64,000 bases of DNA, from contig OZ037768.1 in the NCBI GenBank assembly GCA_964035545.1, positions 5,509,241 to 5,573,240 of the forward strand, given 5' to 3'. Both the position numbers and the translations under genes were made by a program. Shown piece after piece: positions 15,101 through 26,177 of the stretch. How positions within the stretch are numbered: position 1 is the first letter of the stretch; each line of letters opens with the position of its first letter. This DNA is from Bugula neritina (taxonomy: Eukaryota > Bryozoa > Gymnolaemata > Cheilostomatida > Bugulidae). The notes under the pieces are model-generated. The model was not told where the DNA came from, made no database searches, and was given only the letters and a program-made list of their open reading frames with translations.

Positions 15101-15148
15101 TTGCACCAGTCCTTGATGATGATTATTACTCCTGGTTATTAAATCCAT
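178..15148 (-). CDS. CELSR: CELSR/Flamingo (Starry night) adhesion GPCR, 5' portion; continues off left edge
   Basis: Atypical seven-pass cadherin for homophilic adhesion and planar cell polarity at the plasma membrane. About 1,666 codons are present. Exons (descending): 15148-13683, 12280-12050, 10601-10404, 10087-10004, 9204-9062, 8657-8565, 8350-8188, 6939-6745, 6388-6154, 5938-5832, 5587-5432, 5117-4873, 4036-3834, 3013-2814, 2496-2335, 2067-1893, 1791-1666, 1372-1117, 970-828, 703-544, 434-178. Residues 1-30 are a signal peptide. RKRR at residues 220-223 is a furin-type site just before cadherin repeat 1. Nine cadherin repeats follow, with linkers such as DVNDHAP, DFNDNAP and DINDNAP. 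Then come the CELSR-type region with LPFDDTLC and EGF 1 (2067-1893), EGF 2 (1791-1666), EGF 3 leading into laminin G (1372-434), and the first Cys of a further EGF. Order and wording match vertebrate CELSR closely, including the FPSGYIGR stretch of repeat 9. Further EGF/LamG modules, HormR, GAIN and 7TM must lie left of the window. The ATG at 15148 opens directly into the signal peptide. Confidence 0.95.
4822..4858. repeat. Short tandem repeat, unit about 12 bp
   Basis: Imperfect repeats of a CTACACAACATG-like unit inside a CELSR intron, just downstream of the donor of exon 5117-4873. No function visible. Confidence 0.5.
6591..6693. repeat. G/A-rich minisatellite, unit 18-19 bp
   Basis: About five and a half imperfect copies of a GGGGGAGGATAGAGACT-type unit in the CELSR intron between exons 6939-6745 and 6388-6154. 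The block starts about 50 bases after the donor. In the transcript it is C/T-rich with repeated CCCCC and CTCTATCC runs. It stands out in base composition against the AT-rich flanks. Confidence 0.8.
7929..8016. repeat. Direct repeat, about 40 bp, two copies
   Basis: The stretch ACATAGTAGAATATTAGATT plus the following ACTCACAAATCTGT occurs twice, about 48 bases apart, with short ATAGTAGAC copies between. It lies in the CELSR intron between exons 8350-8188 and 6939-6745. Probably a local duplication. Confidence 0.6.
8660..8675 (-). terminator. T-rich tract: candidate Pol III terminator and CELSR polypyrimidine tract
   Basis: On the minus strand this reads T8-C-T7. It begins about 25 nt past the tRNA-Phe 3' end, so it can stop RNA polymerase III. 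It also directly precedes the AG (8659-8658) that is the acceptor of CELSR exon 8657-8565, so it serves as that intron's polypyrimidine tract. Confidence 0.6.
8700..8772 (-). tRNA. tRNA-Phe (anticodon GAA)
   Basis: A 73-nt cloverleaf read on the minus strand. The acceptor stem GCCGAAA pairs with TTTCGGC and the discriminator is A. The D arm carries TAGCTCAGTTGGG (A box). The anticodon loop reads CTGAAGA with anticodon GAA. The T arm carries GGTTCGATCCC (B box). There is no intron and no encoded CCA, as expected for a eukaryotic nuclear tRNA gene. It lies in the CELSR intron between exons 9204-9062 and 8657-8565, in the same orientation as CELSR. All stems look intact, so it is probably functional. 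Confidence 0.97.
8864..8942. mobile_element. Small inverted-repeat element (MITE-like, possibly hAT-related)
   Basis: Perfect 15-bp inverted arms AGCCTAGGGCCACAC (8865-8879) and its complement (8927-8941). Inside is a perfect 18-bp palindrome, ATTTTCGCATGCGAAAAT (8887-8904). A CTAGGGCCACAC-like end next to a GCGTATTTTCGC palindrome resembles hAT-type non-autonomous elements as I remember them. No clear 8-bp target duplication is visible. It sits upstream of the intronic tRNA gene. Confidence 0.5.
10802..10905. repeat. Degenerate tandem repeat, unit about 21-34 bp
   Basis: Four imperfect copies of an ACATAGC...CCAGGTTCTACTGG unit; two copies carry an extra AGCTAGCTAGC. It lies in the CELSR intron between exons 12280-12050 and 10601-10404. 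Confidence 0.65.
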
Positions 15149-16079
15149 TATTAGAATCCTGTTTGTAAGCTAGCCATTACTTCCTACAAGACAGAGAATG
15201 ACAAGTTTAACACCCATGCCTTTTCTAAGCTCACAAATATTATTAAATAAAAATAAAAGAGTCATAAAAAATGGCAGCCAGTATTAAGTTTAGTTGCAAT
15301 AGGCAATAGCAATTCATGCTCTATAAATATCATGAAAATAGGAATAATAATAGTAATACATGGTAGTTCTAAAGTCCAGTAACTACTAAAGTTTAATTAA
15401 AAACACAAGGATATGATTTTGATTTAGTATTCAAAGATAAGGATAATTACAAAGTGAATACACAAAGCACCTACAAATCACAATAGAGTAGTAGCACAGC
15501 AAACTACCTGTAACTACAAAACTACATTCTCTATAAAGTATACTGTGATTCTCAAAGAAAGGTGAAAAAATTGTGCTTTTTGAAATTCACACAACTTTGC
15601 ACTTACTGAACTGATTCGTAAAATTATCATTACTGTTCATACTTTGAATTATTAAAAACCAAGACAACAACAAAGGTAAACAATTACCAGCATAAAAATA
15701 ATTATGCCATTATATTTATTGTGGCAATTTAACGACATATATGCAAATAGACATAACAATATTAAATTATAACAGTCAGTCTAATGGATGGACTAAAGCT
15801 TCCAACAATTTCTAATTACATTAATGATTAAATGATTGATTTAAAATTTAATAAGCATTTAATTTTACACGCTAACACTATGACTATAATGGTACTAAAG
15901 GTAATTTATAATTATTAAATAATTATTAAAGTTCAGACATATTCATAGTAATATTCCTTAGCATAGTTTTAGTAATAGTAAGTTTCATAGAACAGGTCCA
16001 ACAGTAATTTATTTGAATTTATAGTAATTGTAAGTATGTCAAGAAAACAGTAAAAATGAGAATAAATAGTAATAAGACT

Positions 16080-16425
16080 AGATACTATAAGTATAACTAT
16101 AAGTATAACTATAAGAATAACTATAAGAATAACTATAAGAATTAGAATTACTATTACATTTACTATTAGTATTACTATAAGTATAAGTATAACTAATAGT
16201 AATACTAATAGTAATAGTAATACTGTCACTGTCACAGTATGAGTATCCGTGTTACTATTACTATTAGTATTAGTATTACTATTAGTATTAGTATTAGTAT
16301 AAGTATTACTATTAGTATTACTATTAGTATTAGTAGTATAGTTACTTATAGCTATGATTATATTATATATAATAATACTAATAGTAATACTTATATAATA
16401 CTAATAGTAATACCTGCACTTATAA
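16080..16425. repeat. Degenerate ATAGTA/ACTATA hexamer cluster with inverted symmetry
   Basis: The left half is built from ACTATAAGTATA and ACTAATAGTA units. After a CACTGTCACAG centre near 16225-16238, the right half is built from TTACTATTAGTATTAG, so the block reads as an imperfect giant inverted repeat. The open frames through it are low-complexity and not genes. Confidence 0.8.
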
Positions 16426-17071
16426 CATAAATTAAAATTATAACTCATTAAATTTTAATTTAATTTTAAATTATGATGATCATCATATTATAATTGTGAT
16501 GATCATGATGATGATGGCCTCAGGCTCATGGATCATGCAAATACTGCAATAGTAATAACTCAATAAGTAATACTAATACTAAGCAAATATAGTTATACTT
16601 ATAATGTGAATACAAATAATTATTATATTTTTACTATTATACCCTGCATATTTCCTTTAAAAAATAACAATAATTTGTAATATGATAATATTCCCATTAA
16701 ACCGATTTGAAACTTGACATAATTCAATTCCATACGACATGCTTCAACTCGTCTGTGCCAAGTTTGCTGATTACTGCAACTACAGTTCCTAAGAGCATAG
16801 GCATGTAGCCAATTATTAACCAGCGTGGATGGAATATCCAATAAGCAGCTTCTAAGCTATTATCCTATCGAAGTGTTTTATATAGTCCAATAATAATAAA
16901 TACTTGCTAGAACCCATTGTCACAGCTCAATTCAAATTGAGAGCCGTTCAAAATGGTCACGCTAAAATTAGGTTAACTAATGATTTGATCAGATTTGTTA
17001 CAATGGGGGCGCCTTATATTTATAACGTTAGGTCAGAATTAAAGCATTGTTTTGCGCTAACTCATATAGCA

Positions 17072-17101
17072 AGCAAGAATTTTTCTCTTTAAATTCTTGC
17101 T
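17072..17101. repeat. Perfect short hairpin
   Basis: 11-bp arms AGCAAGAATTT and AAATTCTTGCT around an 8-nt loop, about 580 bases upstream of the GLYCTK ATG. Function unknown. Confidence 0.6.
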
Positions 17102-17294
17102 ACGCCTACAACTTACACTACATTATGATTATACTGAAACTGAAGGTATGGAGCAATAATTACTTGTAACAATAGTTATATGTAATTACATCATTTCTCT
17201 ATTTTTAAGAGATCGAATTACATTGATGTGCCATTAGTATCTGTTGTAAAATGATTTAACATATTACCTATTCATGTTGCAGCTTTTTACCTTA

Positions 17295-17470
17295 ATTCAG
17301 CTCATACTGATAGTGATACTGATACTCATACTGATACTAATGCTCACAGTCACAGTCAATGTCATAGTGATAGTCATACTCATACCCATACTCATAGTCA
17401 TAATCATACTCTGATACTCATAGCCTTACTATTAGCCATACTGATACTCAATCTGAACCTTATGCTGATA
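17295..17470. repeat. Degenerate CATACT/GATACT hexamer cluster
   Basis: Runs of six-base units of the form (C/G)ATA(C/G)T with variants such as CACAGT and CATAGT, about 210 bases upstream of the GLYCTK start codon. Similar style to the 16080-16425 cluster but with a different core hexamer. Confidence 0.75.
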
Positions 17471-17682
17471 GTGATACTCAATTTATAGTTAAATCAAATA
17501 AACAAATTTCAACAATTTTTAGGGATGGCTTGTTACATGACACAAAAAACTAAACGCAATCATTATCAATTATCATTTTGATTCTGTTTGTTTTAGTATG
17601 AGTACCATTCTAAGTCTATCATTTTCAGTATCATGTTAAATATTTTATAGAGTTAGACATTCACATTGTCATTGTGGTTGTC

Positions 17683-20600
17683 ATGGTGTTGGGAAACTGC
17701 ATTAGAAATGTGTTGTCTCCATATCTTCACAAGCAAGTTTCTGTTGATGCTACCAATTTTAGATGCAGCATTTTGTCATTCAGGCCAGGTAATTATTGTT
17801 AAATGTTTTTCAATGACTATAAGTATATCGTTAACTCCACGGTGTATCTTGAGGATCTGTAAATGTACCCAGTTTCTATATTCTCTGTTTTCTAAATTTT
17901 TATATTTTTAATTTAATTTTTTTATTGCTAAAAGTCTTAAGAGTATTTTCTATTTTAGTTGGCTAGTTGAGCCCAATATGTATTTCACAGAACACTTTGA
18001 ACTTTTAGTTTATTATATTAAAATTTACTTACATTAATTATACTAACAATTTTAGGTCTGCTGCATAAAGGCCGAACAATCAGTAGCCGAGTTGATCATA
18101 ACATTTTAACAGTAAAAGATATTTACAGTGCTGCTTTAAGATCAGTGCAGCCAGTTCAAATGGTGAAGGAAAACATTCACTACAGTTCAAATGGCATTTT
18201 GAAGGTACAGGAAGTTTTCAACTTTCTTTGATCTATTAAACTTATTTAGCTTAGTATAAATGTAAGTTTTGAGTAATAATCAAATTTTTAATTTAGTTTT
18301 TGTATAAAAAGCTTATTGACAATGAAGAGGTGTAATTCTTATATTTTGTTGTTACAATTGAATTTTACACAATATTTTTCATCATTTAAAAGTCTTCTGC
18401 CACTTACCGTTTTTATATTATGATAAATCTACTTTGCATAAAATTATATAGACCAGACAAATAAGTTTTATGTTAAAAAAAGTGTAACTTGCACATTTCA
18501 TGTCAGGTAGGTAGTACCTTTTTTAAAAAAAGTTGTCTTCCTATATGGCACAGATTACATAATGTTAGTTTGGTTAGAATCACAAAGTTTCAAGCTTTTT
18601 AATTATGTACAAGTTTTAGATGGCGGAAGAACTTTAACCTGTTGCTTTTTTGTGTGTGATCATTTTGGGAGCTGTTCTTTCATTAGTAGGACACAGTACA
18701 ATGACTCACACTTTATATATTTATAAATCATGTTGATAAAATCCATGTTGCTAGGTTGGCAAAGGCTCGGTTCAACATTCAGTCAATGTAATTGGGAAGA
18801 ACTGTCATATTGTGGCCTTTGGTAAAGCAGTTATTGGTATGGTCACTGCTGTTGATTCAATTCTGGAAGATAAAATTGCATCTGGGATAGCCAGTGTTCC
18901 AACAAATATTCAAAAAGAGCTTAAGGCTAACGGGAAGAGGTACTTCATCCTTGTGTTGCCAGACTGACTTACAATTCTCATAGCTAATTACCATAGATTA
19001 TGAAACATATCAGGGTGTGTTATATCATATTATGTCTACTATGTGTTTTGTTTTAGCGACTTAATACCAAGGGCTGAGTCACGTGTAAAACTGTATGAAG
19101 GAGCGCATTTAAATATTCCAGATGAGTCATCCCTAAAGACGTCTCAGCACATACAAGAAATGGTTTGCAGTATGACTGAGAATGACGTACTCATTACACT
19201 TACTTCAGGTATTCCATTATTCACCATTACCATTTGTTAATCATTTATTATTATATTCTAGAATTTTGTGTTGTCAAGATTTGTGTAATGATTTTTTATA
19301 TCTCTAGTTATTTGTCGTAAGTTTTAATATTAAAATTAACTTAATTCCCATTATAACATATTGAATGTGTTTGTTGTCAATGCCTACTCTCTTTCGGTAC
19401 ATACAACAAACCACATATCTATAGGTGACTGCTATTTTTTACACCTGCAGATATATGCTATAACATGACACGTTGTGTTGGTGCACATCACTGTGTCATC
19501 TATTTCCTGTAGGAGGTGGCTCAAACTTATTATGTCTCCCCGTACCTCCCCTCACTTTGAAAGATCTGTCTGGGGCTACCAAGTCATTGGCTAATGCCGG
19601 TGCAGGTATTGTGGAACTAAATACAGTTAGAAAGCACATCGACATTCTCAAAGGAGGTGGATTAGCCCAGTTGGCTTATCCCGCGCAGGTAAAGTGCCAC
19701 ATTGTATATATCACTGGGAGTTGTCTCATCTTTTTCGTTTTTAATTATAATGCTATTATAATTTTAACTTTTGGTTAAATATTTATGAAATGGTTTGTTT
19801 TTTATATCAATGCGCTCTTTTGCAGGCTAAATTCTTGTTGTCTAGACTACATACCAACCATCAAAGTCATTAAGGTTTTCAAATCAGTTTGATTAAAAAT
19901 AAATGAACCATATTTTGCCTAAAACTACAAGCCCCTGCTATAATTTATATTTTACCGTTTATTTATTGTTTTCATTTATTAATGTTTATTCTCTGCAATT
20001 ATCTTGGATACTAAATCATTAAATTTTGTTATAATTGTCTCATCTATTTGACATAGAAATGTTATTTTTAACAATTTCTTAGTCTATTTGTATATACGTA
20101 TGTGTTTTGATGATTATGCTGCTTTGTATATTTTTATTATGTAAATGTAGGTAATAAATTTAGTTCTTTCGGATGTAGTTGGAGATCCTTTAGTCACTAT
20201 AGCCAGTGGACCAACAGTGCCTGACCTAAGTACTGCGCAGGATGCATTACGTATCGTTGAGAAATATCTACCTGGAAGTGAGGTATACGGGCTAGCTACT
20301 TTATTGTACATATGATTTTCTAAACTAATATCAAAGCTAAATTTATTTTTAAGTATTTGTAAAAAAAATCTCATAGTTATAAATGGTAAAAACCAGTAAA
20401 TTGCATATCAATTATGATGTGCGTACAGGTTTAAATTTCTATTTAGGTTGAAAACTTTTTTAAAAAACTGACTGGAGAATACAAAAGCTTTTGCATTCAC
20501 TCAGAAAAATATGTTTCACTGTAGGACTTGCCAGACATTAAACTGGTTCTACAAGAGGATGGGAAGCAGCAAGCTTTAAGCAGCATGGGTCTGTCACGGA

Positions 20601-21702
20601 TAGACTATAGTCATGTCCACAATATAATCATCGGCTCTAACAGGATATCCCTGGCAGCTGCTGTCAGTCAGTGTGACAGCATGTCAGTTATACCTGTCCT
20701 TCTCACATCACAGCTTTGTGGCAATGCTACTCAGGTGCTTGTTTTCCCATTTTCGTTTTACTAATGTTGCAGATATTAGTCTAGTTTTCGCTCTTATTTG
20801 AATGAAAAATTTCTGTAGAGATAGTTTGATAGTTTTTTAGGTTTGCTGCTTAAAAGCTCTTTTTATAAATAAATTTACTTTAGTTTTTTATGTGACATTA
20901 GCTAAGAAAGTCTTTGTTTAATATAAAATTCTGAACTTTGGAAAACTTGGTTATCATCAATATTCATTATAAAAGAACATGTCAGGAAAAAATTAAGTAT
21001 ATATCACAGTGATTATTGCCCTTTGGGAGTTGTGTTCTTTTATTTGATATTTTTCAATGCATGTATTCAACAGGTTGGTAGAGATATGGCAGAGTTAGCT
21101 AAGCGGATATTGAATACAGGAGAAGATTTAGATTATGTAGAGGGTTTGTTTGAAGGCACTGTAGCATTTGAAGAAGATATCAATAATAAAATTAAACAGG
21201 CCAAGGATTTGGCTATTGAGCAGAATTCACAAGTATGTCTCCTATTTGGTGGTGAGACTACTGTGGAGGTCACTGGAACAGGCCGAGGTAAATATTACAT
21301 GTATTTAAATATTTCACTTTTCATATACACCATAGATGGTAAATGGTGATGATAGTACATCAAGTTAAATGCTGATTGCTCTTTTTTGCAGGAGGTAGAA
21401 ATCAGGAGATGTGTTTGAGTGCTATGATAGCAATGGACTCCATGAACCTGTCTCCTAATTCTGTAACCTTTGCATCTATTGGTACAGACGGTCAAGATGG
21501 TCCAACCAGTGCTGCTGGTGCAGTGGTAACACCCCTCTGTTCCAGCACGTCTCAACTTGATCCGCTCGCTTTTTTGAAAAACAATGATTCCCATTCATAC
21601 TTCAGTGAATTAGAGGGTGGAAAGTTTATCTACAACACTGGATTAACAGGCACAAATGTTATGGACATCGGGTTAATGTTGTTAGATTTTAAAGATTCCT
21701 AG
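17683..21702 (+). CDS. GLYCTK: Glycerate kinase (D-glycerate 2-kinase, class II)
   Basis: Phosphorylates D-glycerate with ATP in serine and fructose breakdown. Nine coding exons: 17683-17788, 18056-18204, 18755-18939, 19057-19208, 19513-19688, 20151-20282, 20525-20734, 21074-21287, 21392-21702, giving 544 aa (human GLYCTK is 523). The N-terminal 45 residues are rich in Arg/Ser/Leu and could be a mitochondrial presequence. The DUF4147 part shows [37 protein letters not shown] and SDVVGDP...ASGPT. The C-terminal MOFRL domain shows [38 protein letters not shown] and [10 protein letters not shown]. All motifs expected for the family are present. The ATG at 17683 is the first after an in-frame stop at 17611. 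A candidate poly(A) signal AATAAA lies at 22235-22240. The gene diverges from CELSR. Confidence 0.95.
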
Positions 21703-22922
21703 ATATGTAGTTTGTTTGTCACATAGCGGTTTGTCACAATGCAGGTTAGTACTGGGTTAAGGGTAAACTTTGATTAGTAATTGTGCCAATTCAATATAAA
21801 GCAGCTAAAGTTGGGTAAAACTGAGCTATTAGGATTACTGTATATTGCTTGGTGATTTTATTGTAAAGTACACAGACATTTATTAGCATTGTGATTCCAG
21901 ATACTGGAGTTATTCTCTTTTTAACTTTGGCAAAGCATTTGTAGGGTTTTTTATGTTTAATGACAAATTTTATGGTTTTGTGTTACTTTTAGTTACCTTG
22001 ATGCTAGTTAGATCAGTTTTAAATTTTGAACATTTAGATGTATATTTTATGCTAAGAATTATAGAATCTACTATTTTTGCAATTGCTATGTTTCCATGTT
22101 AACTTGTGTTGACGTCACGCAACCAAGTCTCAATAGTTACCAGTTAGTGCTATTTTAGAAATTCTCATTTACTAAAATCATACAGTTTTACAGCTTGATC
22201 AGCCAAAACAACTAAAAAAGATTACTACTTGTTGAATAAAACACATTTACTTTGTGCATTTATTTCTTAGTCAACATACAGTAGGTTATTTTTACTGTAA
22301 TTGTATGTTGTTTTACTTTATATGCTTTTTAGTATAGGCTGTAGACAATCTTGATTTTTCTTGCTACTCAAAAATAAATTTGAAAAGTATGTTAAATTAT
22401 TTTTTGTTTCTACTGTTTAATCAAAAATTTATCTAAACATAAAAAGCATTAGAAAACATTTAGAAGAATTTGGAGATTTTTAGGAAATAAATTTGCTTTA
22501 AATTGTGCAAGAATTTTTCAATCTATATGCACATAATATATTCAACTCAAAGCTATCAATTAAAATAGAATCTAGGATGCAACATGTTGAATGCTATGCC
22601 ATCGCTGCTTTCTATCTGTTTCCCAAAGCCATGGCTTCGTTTGTAACAAAACAGATTTTGTCTGTACCAGGAAATATCAATGGAAAAACCAAGCTTGGTT
22701 AGAGGTTTTATATTTATAAATCTTTCCTCAACATTCTGGTATATAGTCCACTATCATATCTATGCTGACAATATATTCTATAACACTTGGGTCTACTTGA
22801 ATACCCACTCATAAAACAAAACTAAATGTCTAGAGTTGCTATGCAGTCTGACAAAAAGATAGAGAAAACTGATCATGCTGTGAATGACGGTCAAGTACTA
22901 GGAAATCACAATATGGTAGCCT

Positions 22923-23513
22923 TTGATTGATTTGACAAAAATCTGTCACTTTATTCTCAGACCAGTTCTGAGCCAATGGCTACTGCGCAGCACTGAGGCA
23001 CATAAAGAGACACTGATGCCTGCTGTGATTGGCCTTTATAATCAAGTCAAGGGTAGGTCTAAGGGTCGAACTACTACATTGCAAAAAGTTAAGGCAATGG
23101 AAGTCACAGTCATCATTGGCTGCAAGCCTAATCTGCATAAGCACGGTAGGAGAGGGGATGAACGAGGATGCCTTAGTCTAAGGATTCTCTATCTGCAATC
23201 AGTAAAAGTCAGTCACATTCAAATGTCACACTCAATGCCTATGGTCAATAGCGAATCAATGATGTTAAGAGTGAATGCTGCCGTTTGTGCTTTGCTGACA
23301 ATACCATCACATTGTGTACTATCACATTGTGTACCAACACATTGTGTACCATCACATTGTGTACCAACACATTGTGTACCATCACCAACCACTGCTTCAC
23401 AAGCTACGAAACATATTCTTGTAATACATGGAGTACTATATTGCTGCTTGCAACATTTATATTCTTTTTCTAGCAATCCAGAACACGATATTTCGCACTT
23501 TTTTAAATGTTAA
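22923..23513 (+). other. Open frame of 196 codons, doubtful coding
   Basis: Longest frame in the GLYCTK-peptide interval and locally richer in G+C than its flanks (22960-23260). The last third includes a tandem THCVPSHCVP repeat made by a 15-bp minisatellite. I recognise no domain, the ATG lacks a clear context, and splice sites are not evident. It could be a decayed exon or a chance frame. The reverse frame over the same repeat is also open (23219-23476), which argues against coding selection. Confidence 0.2.
23303..23386. repeat. 15-bp minisatellite
   Basis: About five and a half copies of ACCATCACATTGTGT alternating with ACCAACACATTGTGT; the alternation gives a 30-bp higher-order period. 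No spacer/repeat structure of a CRISPR array. Confidence 0.85.
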
Positions 23514-25932
23514 CTTTTTATGATAAGTAAACTTTATGTTACATGTGAATCTATTCCTTGTATTGCCCCCATTAGGTCTAACAAAAATTAAACATTGATC
23601 TCTAGATTAAAATCACTGTATAGATGCACTGTAAGCAAAAAAAGATAATTTTGAACCATAATCTGGGCTTTGCAGGGTTAATAGGAACATTTGTCATATT
23701 CTAACTTAATTTTACAAGATCAAATTAGATCTAAAATGACCTTAAGCCGTATAATGTAAACTAATGTTGAAAAACCTTCACCACCTATAGCGCACTACAT
23801 ATCACTATGTTACTAATATTGATCTGATACCAGCTATTTCTGACCTTTCATTTTGATCCATCTTAATTTTTTAATGTCAGTTACTAGCAACATACTGCGC
23901 ATGGCAAGATGGTGTAAAATGTTGTTTGTGATGTCACATGATCGTCAGTCAGCAATACTTTGGGTGAGAACACAACACAAATTGTAATTGTAAAAAGTTT
24001 GTAATTGAGTAGCGGAAGTTACTTCAAGCTATGCTTTCTCTATTGAAGTAATATGTTGCAACAATACCAAATAACGCTACGGATCAAAAATTAATAAAGT
24101 TCCGTCTATAAAAATTTTAGATATACTGTAGCAATACACAAAGCTTAGTAGTGTAATAGGTGTTACCGTATATCTTGTGTATTCTGTATTGAATAGCCAC
24201 TTAGAGATGTAAAAGTTGGTTTGAACCAAATTGGAGTATTAAAATATAGAATATTCAGCTATAGAATATACAGCATGGGTATTCTTGAGCCCAAAATTGT
24301 GTTTAAAATAGTGTTTTCCGTGGTTTAAAAGCAAATGTTAATGTAGCAAACATGTTTAGAGTTTAGTTTTCAATCAGCACACATACTATGTTCATACATG
24401 ACTACAATGCGATTTGGTCTAAGATTAACACATATTTGACAAAAGCAATTTTCTCACTAAAAATATATCTTACAAATATTGTGTGATTAAAGTACTATAA
24501 GCAAATACGCTTTTCTTTTTTGTAAAACCTAGTTTATCAGTTTAAATTTCATTGAAGAAGTTGTTGGCTAAGGTTCTGTCCAAGAATTTTGTCAAGGATT
24601 TGTGATGTGTTGCAGCATATTAAAGCTAAACAAAAAAAATTTTAACAAGTATTATTTGTTAAGTTTACATAGGAATACAGCAAATAATTCTTCAAACTAC
24701 TGTTGGGCAAAAAAGAACAAACATTAATTTTGGTTATTTTGCTGTGCTTTTTTTCTTTTATTTTCAAAAAAGAGTACCTCCAAGAGAGGGCTAATTTTCC
24801 TAAACACGTTTTTAACTCAAGTTCTTATGTTCAATGTTGTCTACAAATTTTGACTTTGTTGTAAAGTATCAAATTAATATCATACATACATATGTAGAAT
24901 TATTAATAAGCAAAATATAAACGAATTTACCATAAATTTTAAGCCCTAGATTTGGGCTCTAGCCCAATAATCTTTGACCATCAGCTTGATTTAGGCTCAC
25001 TTGACACATTTGAACTTTGCATTGTCCATAATTAATACAAAAATCTAACAGAATCCTCTATCCATGGTAGAGTCTAACAAGAATACAAGTTGTACCAAAA
25101 AACATTAATTAATCATGCCACCAAAATGAATAAAATATACCATCTATTTTATCTTCTCAGTCATCTGGGGAGGTATTTATTTTTTATGAGCTTCTAAAAT
25201 TAAAGTATATTAAACATATTTGAATAATTGCTGCTTTGCTTTTCATAGTTTTGGCACATTGACCTGTGATGTAAATTAATAGCTTCAAAAAAGTATTATT
25301 TATCATTTGTCTTTTTATGATATACATGCATACTTGGTATGACTATTCAAAACCATAGCATCTAATCTTCAACTTCAATAGGAGTTTAATAGCAGTGAGG
25401 GTAAAGCATTGAGTTGTAAGTATAAAAATAGCACAGGTTCTAGTAGTCTAGGGATAGCACTGTACAATGTATACAATGTTATAGCATGTAGTGCAGTGTG
25501 CATTTATTATGTGGCATATTTTAATCACCATCATTATAAGCTTGTATTTCGTCATACCATATAGGTAGTTGTAGTCACGTGTACAGTGCAGAGTAGCCGA
25601 AACTACTTGCTAGTTGTTAAGAAGTAACAAATATATATGTATATTGTATACATCGCTGATGGGCTTGAGGCACTGCTACCATGCACTAGTTACCCCAGTG
25701 GCAATCCAAGGTTACTTTTATATTTAATTATTTTTTCGCATAGAGATTGGAATTGCATGGTTTACATCTAACTGCAATTGCTGATTCTATTAAATATTTA
25801 TTGTTACTAAAAATCTGGACAATTTCCTATCAAGATATATTATAGCTTGTATTAAACAAATAAACAAAAAGTACACAATTCACATAAAGATTGATACGCA
25901 CGTTCCTATATTAAACAATTCTGCTGACATTC

Positions 25933-26177
25933 TCAATAGTAATATTTCAGTTTAGGCAGCAACACGTTTGACATCCAGTCAGCACTCTCACCCACGTACA
26001 GTTCACCACGCTTCCCAAAGGCATGATGCCTTCTTCTCGTTGCTGAGTTATTTTTAGCTGAGTTAGAGTTTCTATTTGTTAAATATGTGTTGCCATCCAA
26101 CAGTAGTGGCCCAGCAACAGTCACCCTTGTCACTTGCAGCATCAGCATACATAGCAGTATTAACTTGGTCCACATGT
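25933..26177 (-). CDS. Small secreted peptide precursor with amidation/dibasic site
   Basis: An 80-aa protein encoded in one exon. Its ATG (26175) follows two bases after an acceptor AG (26179-26178) that joins a non-coding first exon ending at 26728. Residues 1-21 form a signal peptide (MWTKLILLCMLMLQVTRVTVA). A neutral Asn/Ser-rich spacer follows, then RRR (47-49), HHAF (50-53), GKR (54-56) and a 24-residue tail ending KLKYYY. RRR and KR are prohormone-convertase sites and the Gly before KR allows C-terminal amidation, so HHAF-amide and/or the tail could be released. There are no cysteines after the signal peptide. I do not recognise a known hormone family. Its TATA box and 5'UTR intron support a real, regulated gene. 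It could instead be a non-signalling secreted protein. Confidence 0.65.

Larger units (their letters stand above)
15149..17682. other. Intergenic region between divergent CELSR and GLYCTK
   Basis: Both genes start outward from here, so it should hold both promoters and 5'UTRs. I see no clear TATA box or CpG-rich block. It carries two degenerate hexamer-repeat clusters (16080-16425 and 17295-17470) and a short perfect hairpin at 17072-17101. Upstream of the GLYCTK ATG there is an in-frame stop at 17611 and a splice-like TTTTAG at 17594, so a 5'UTR exon further upstream is possible. Confidence 0.6.
21703..25932. other. Gene-poor intergenic region
   Basis: Between the convergent GLYCTK and peptide-precursor genes. 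It contains the GLYCTK 3'UTR with AATAAA at 22235, an open frame of 196 codons at 22923-23513 with an embedded 15-bp minisatellite, and AT-rich sequence. For the peptide gene, an AATAAA on the minus strand lies near 25797-25802, about 130 bases past its stop. I see no further convincing gene. Confidence 0.6.

Noticed and set aside
15969-16430. Frames of 88 and 63 codons with LIVILIVIL and ISISITISI repeats
   Set aside because: Translation of the ATAGTA/ACTATA simple repeat; no coding signal.
22110-22117. TGACGTCA (consensus CRE) downstream of GLYCTK
   Set aside because: An 8-bp match is expected about once in a window this size and it lies 3' of a gene, not at a promoter.
23303-23386. Regular repeats considered as a CRISPR array
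   Set aside because: 15-bp units are directly adjacent with no unique spacers, in an animal genome; a minisatellite.
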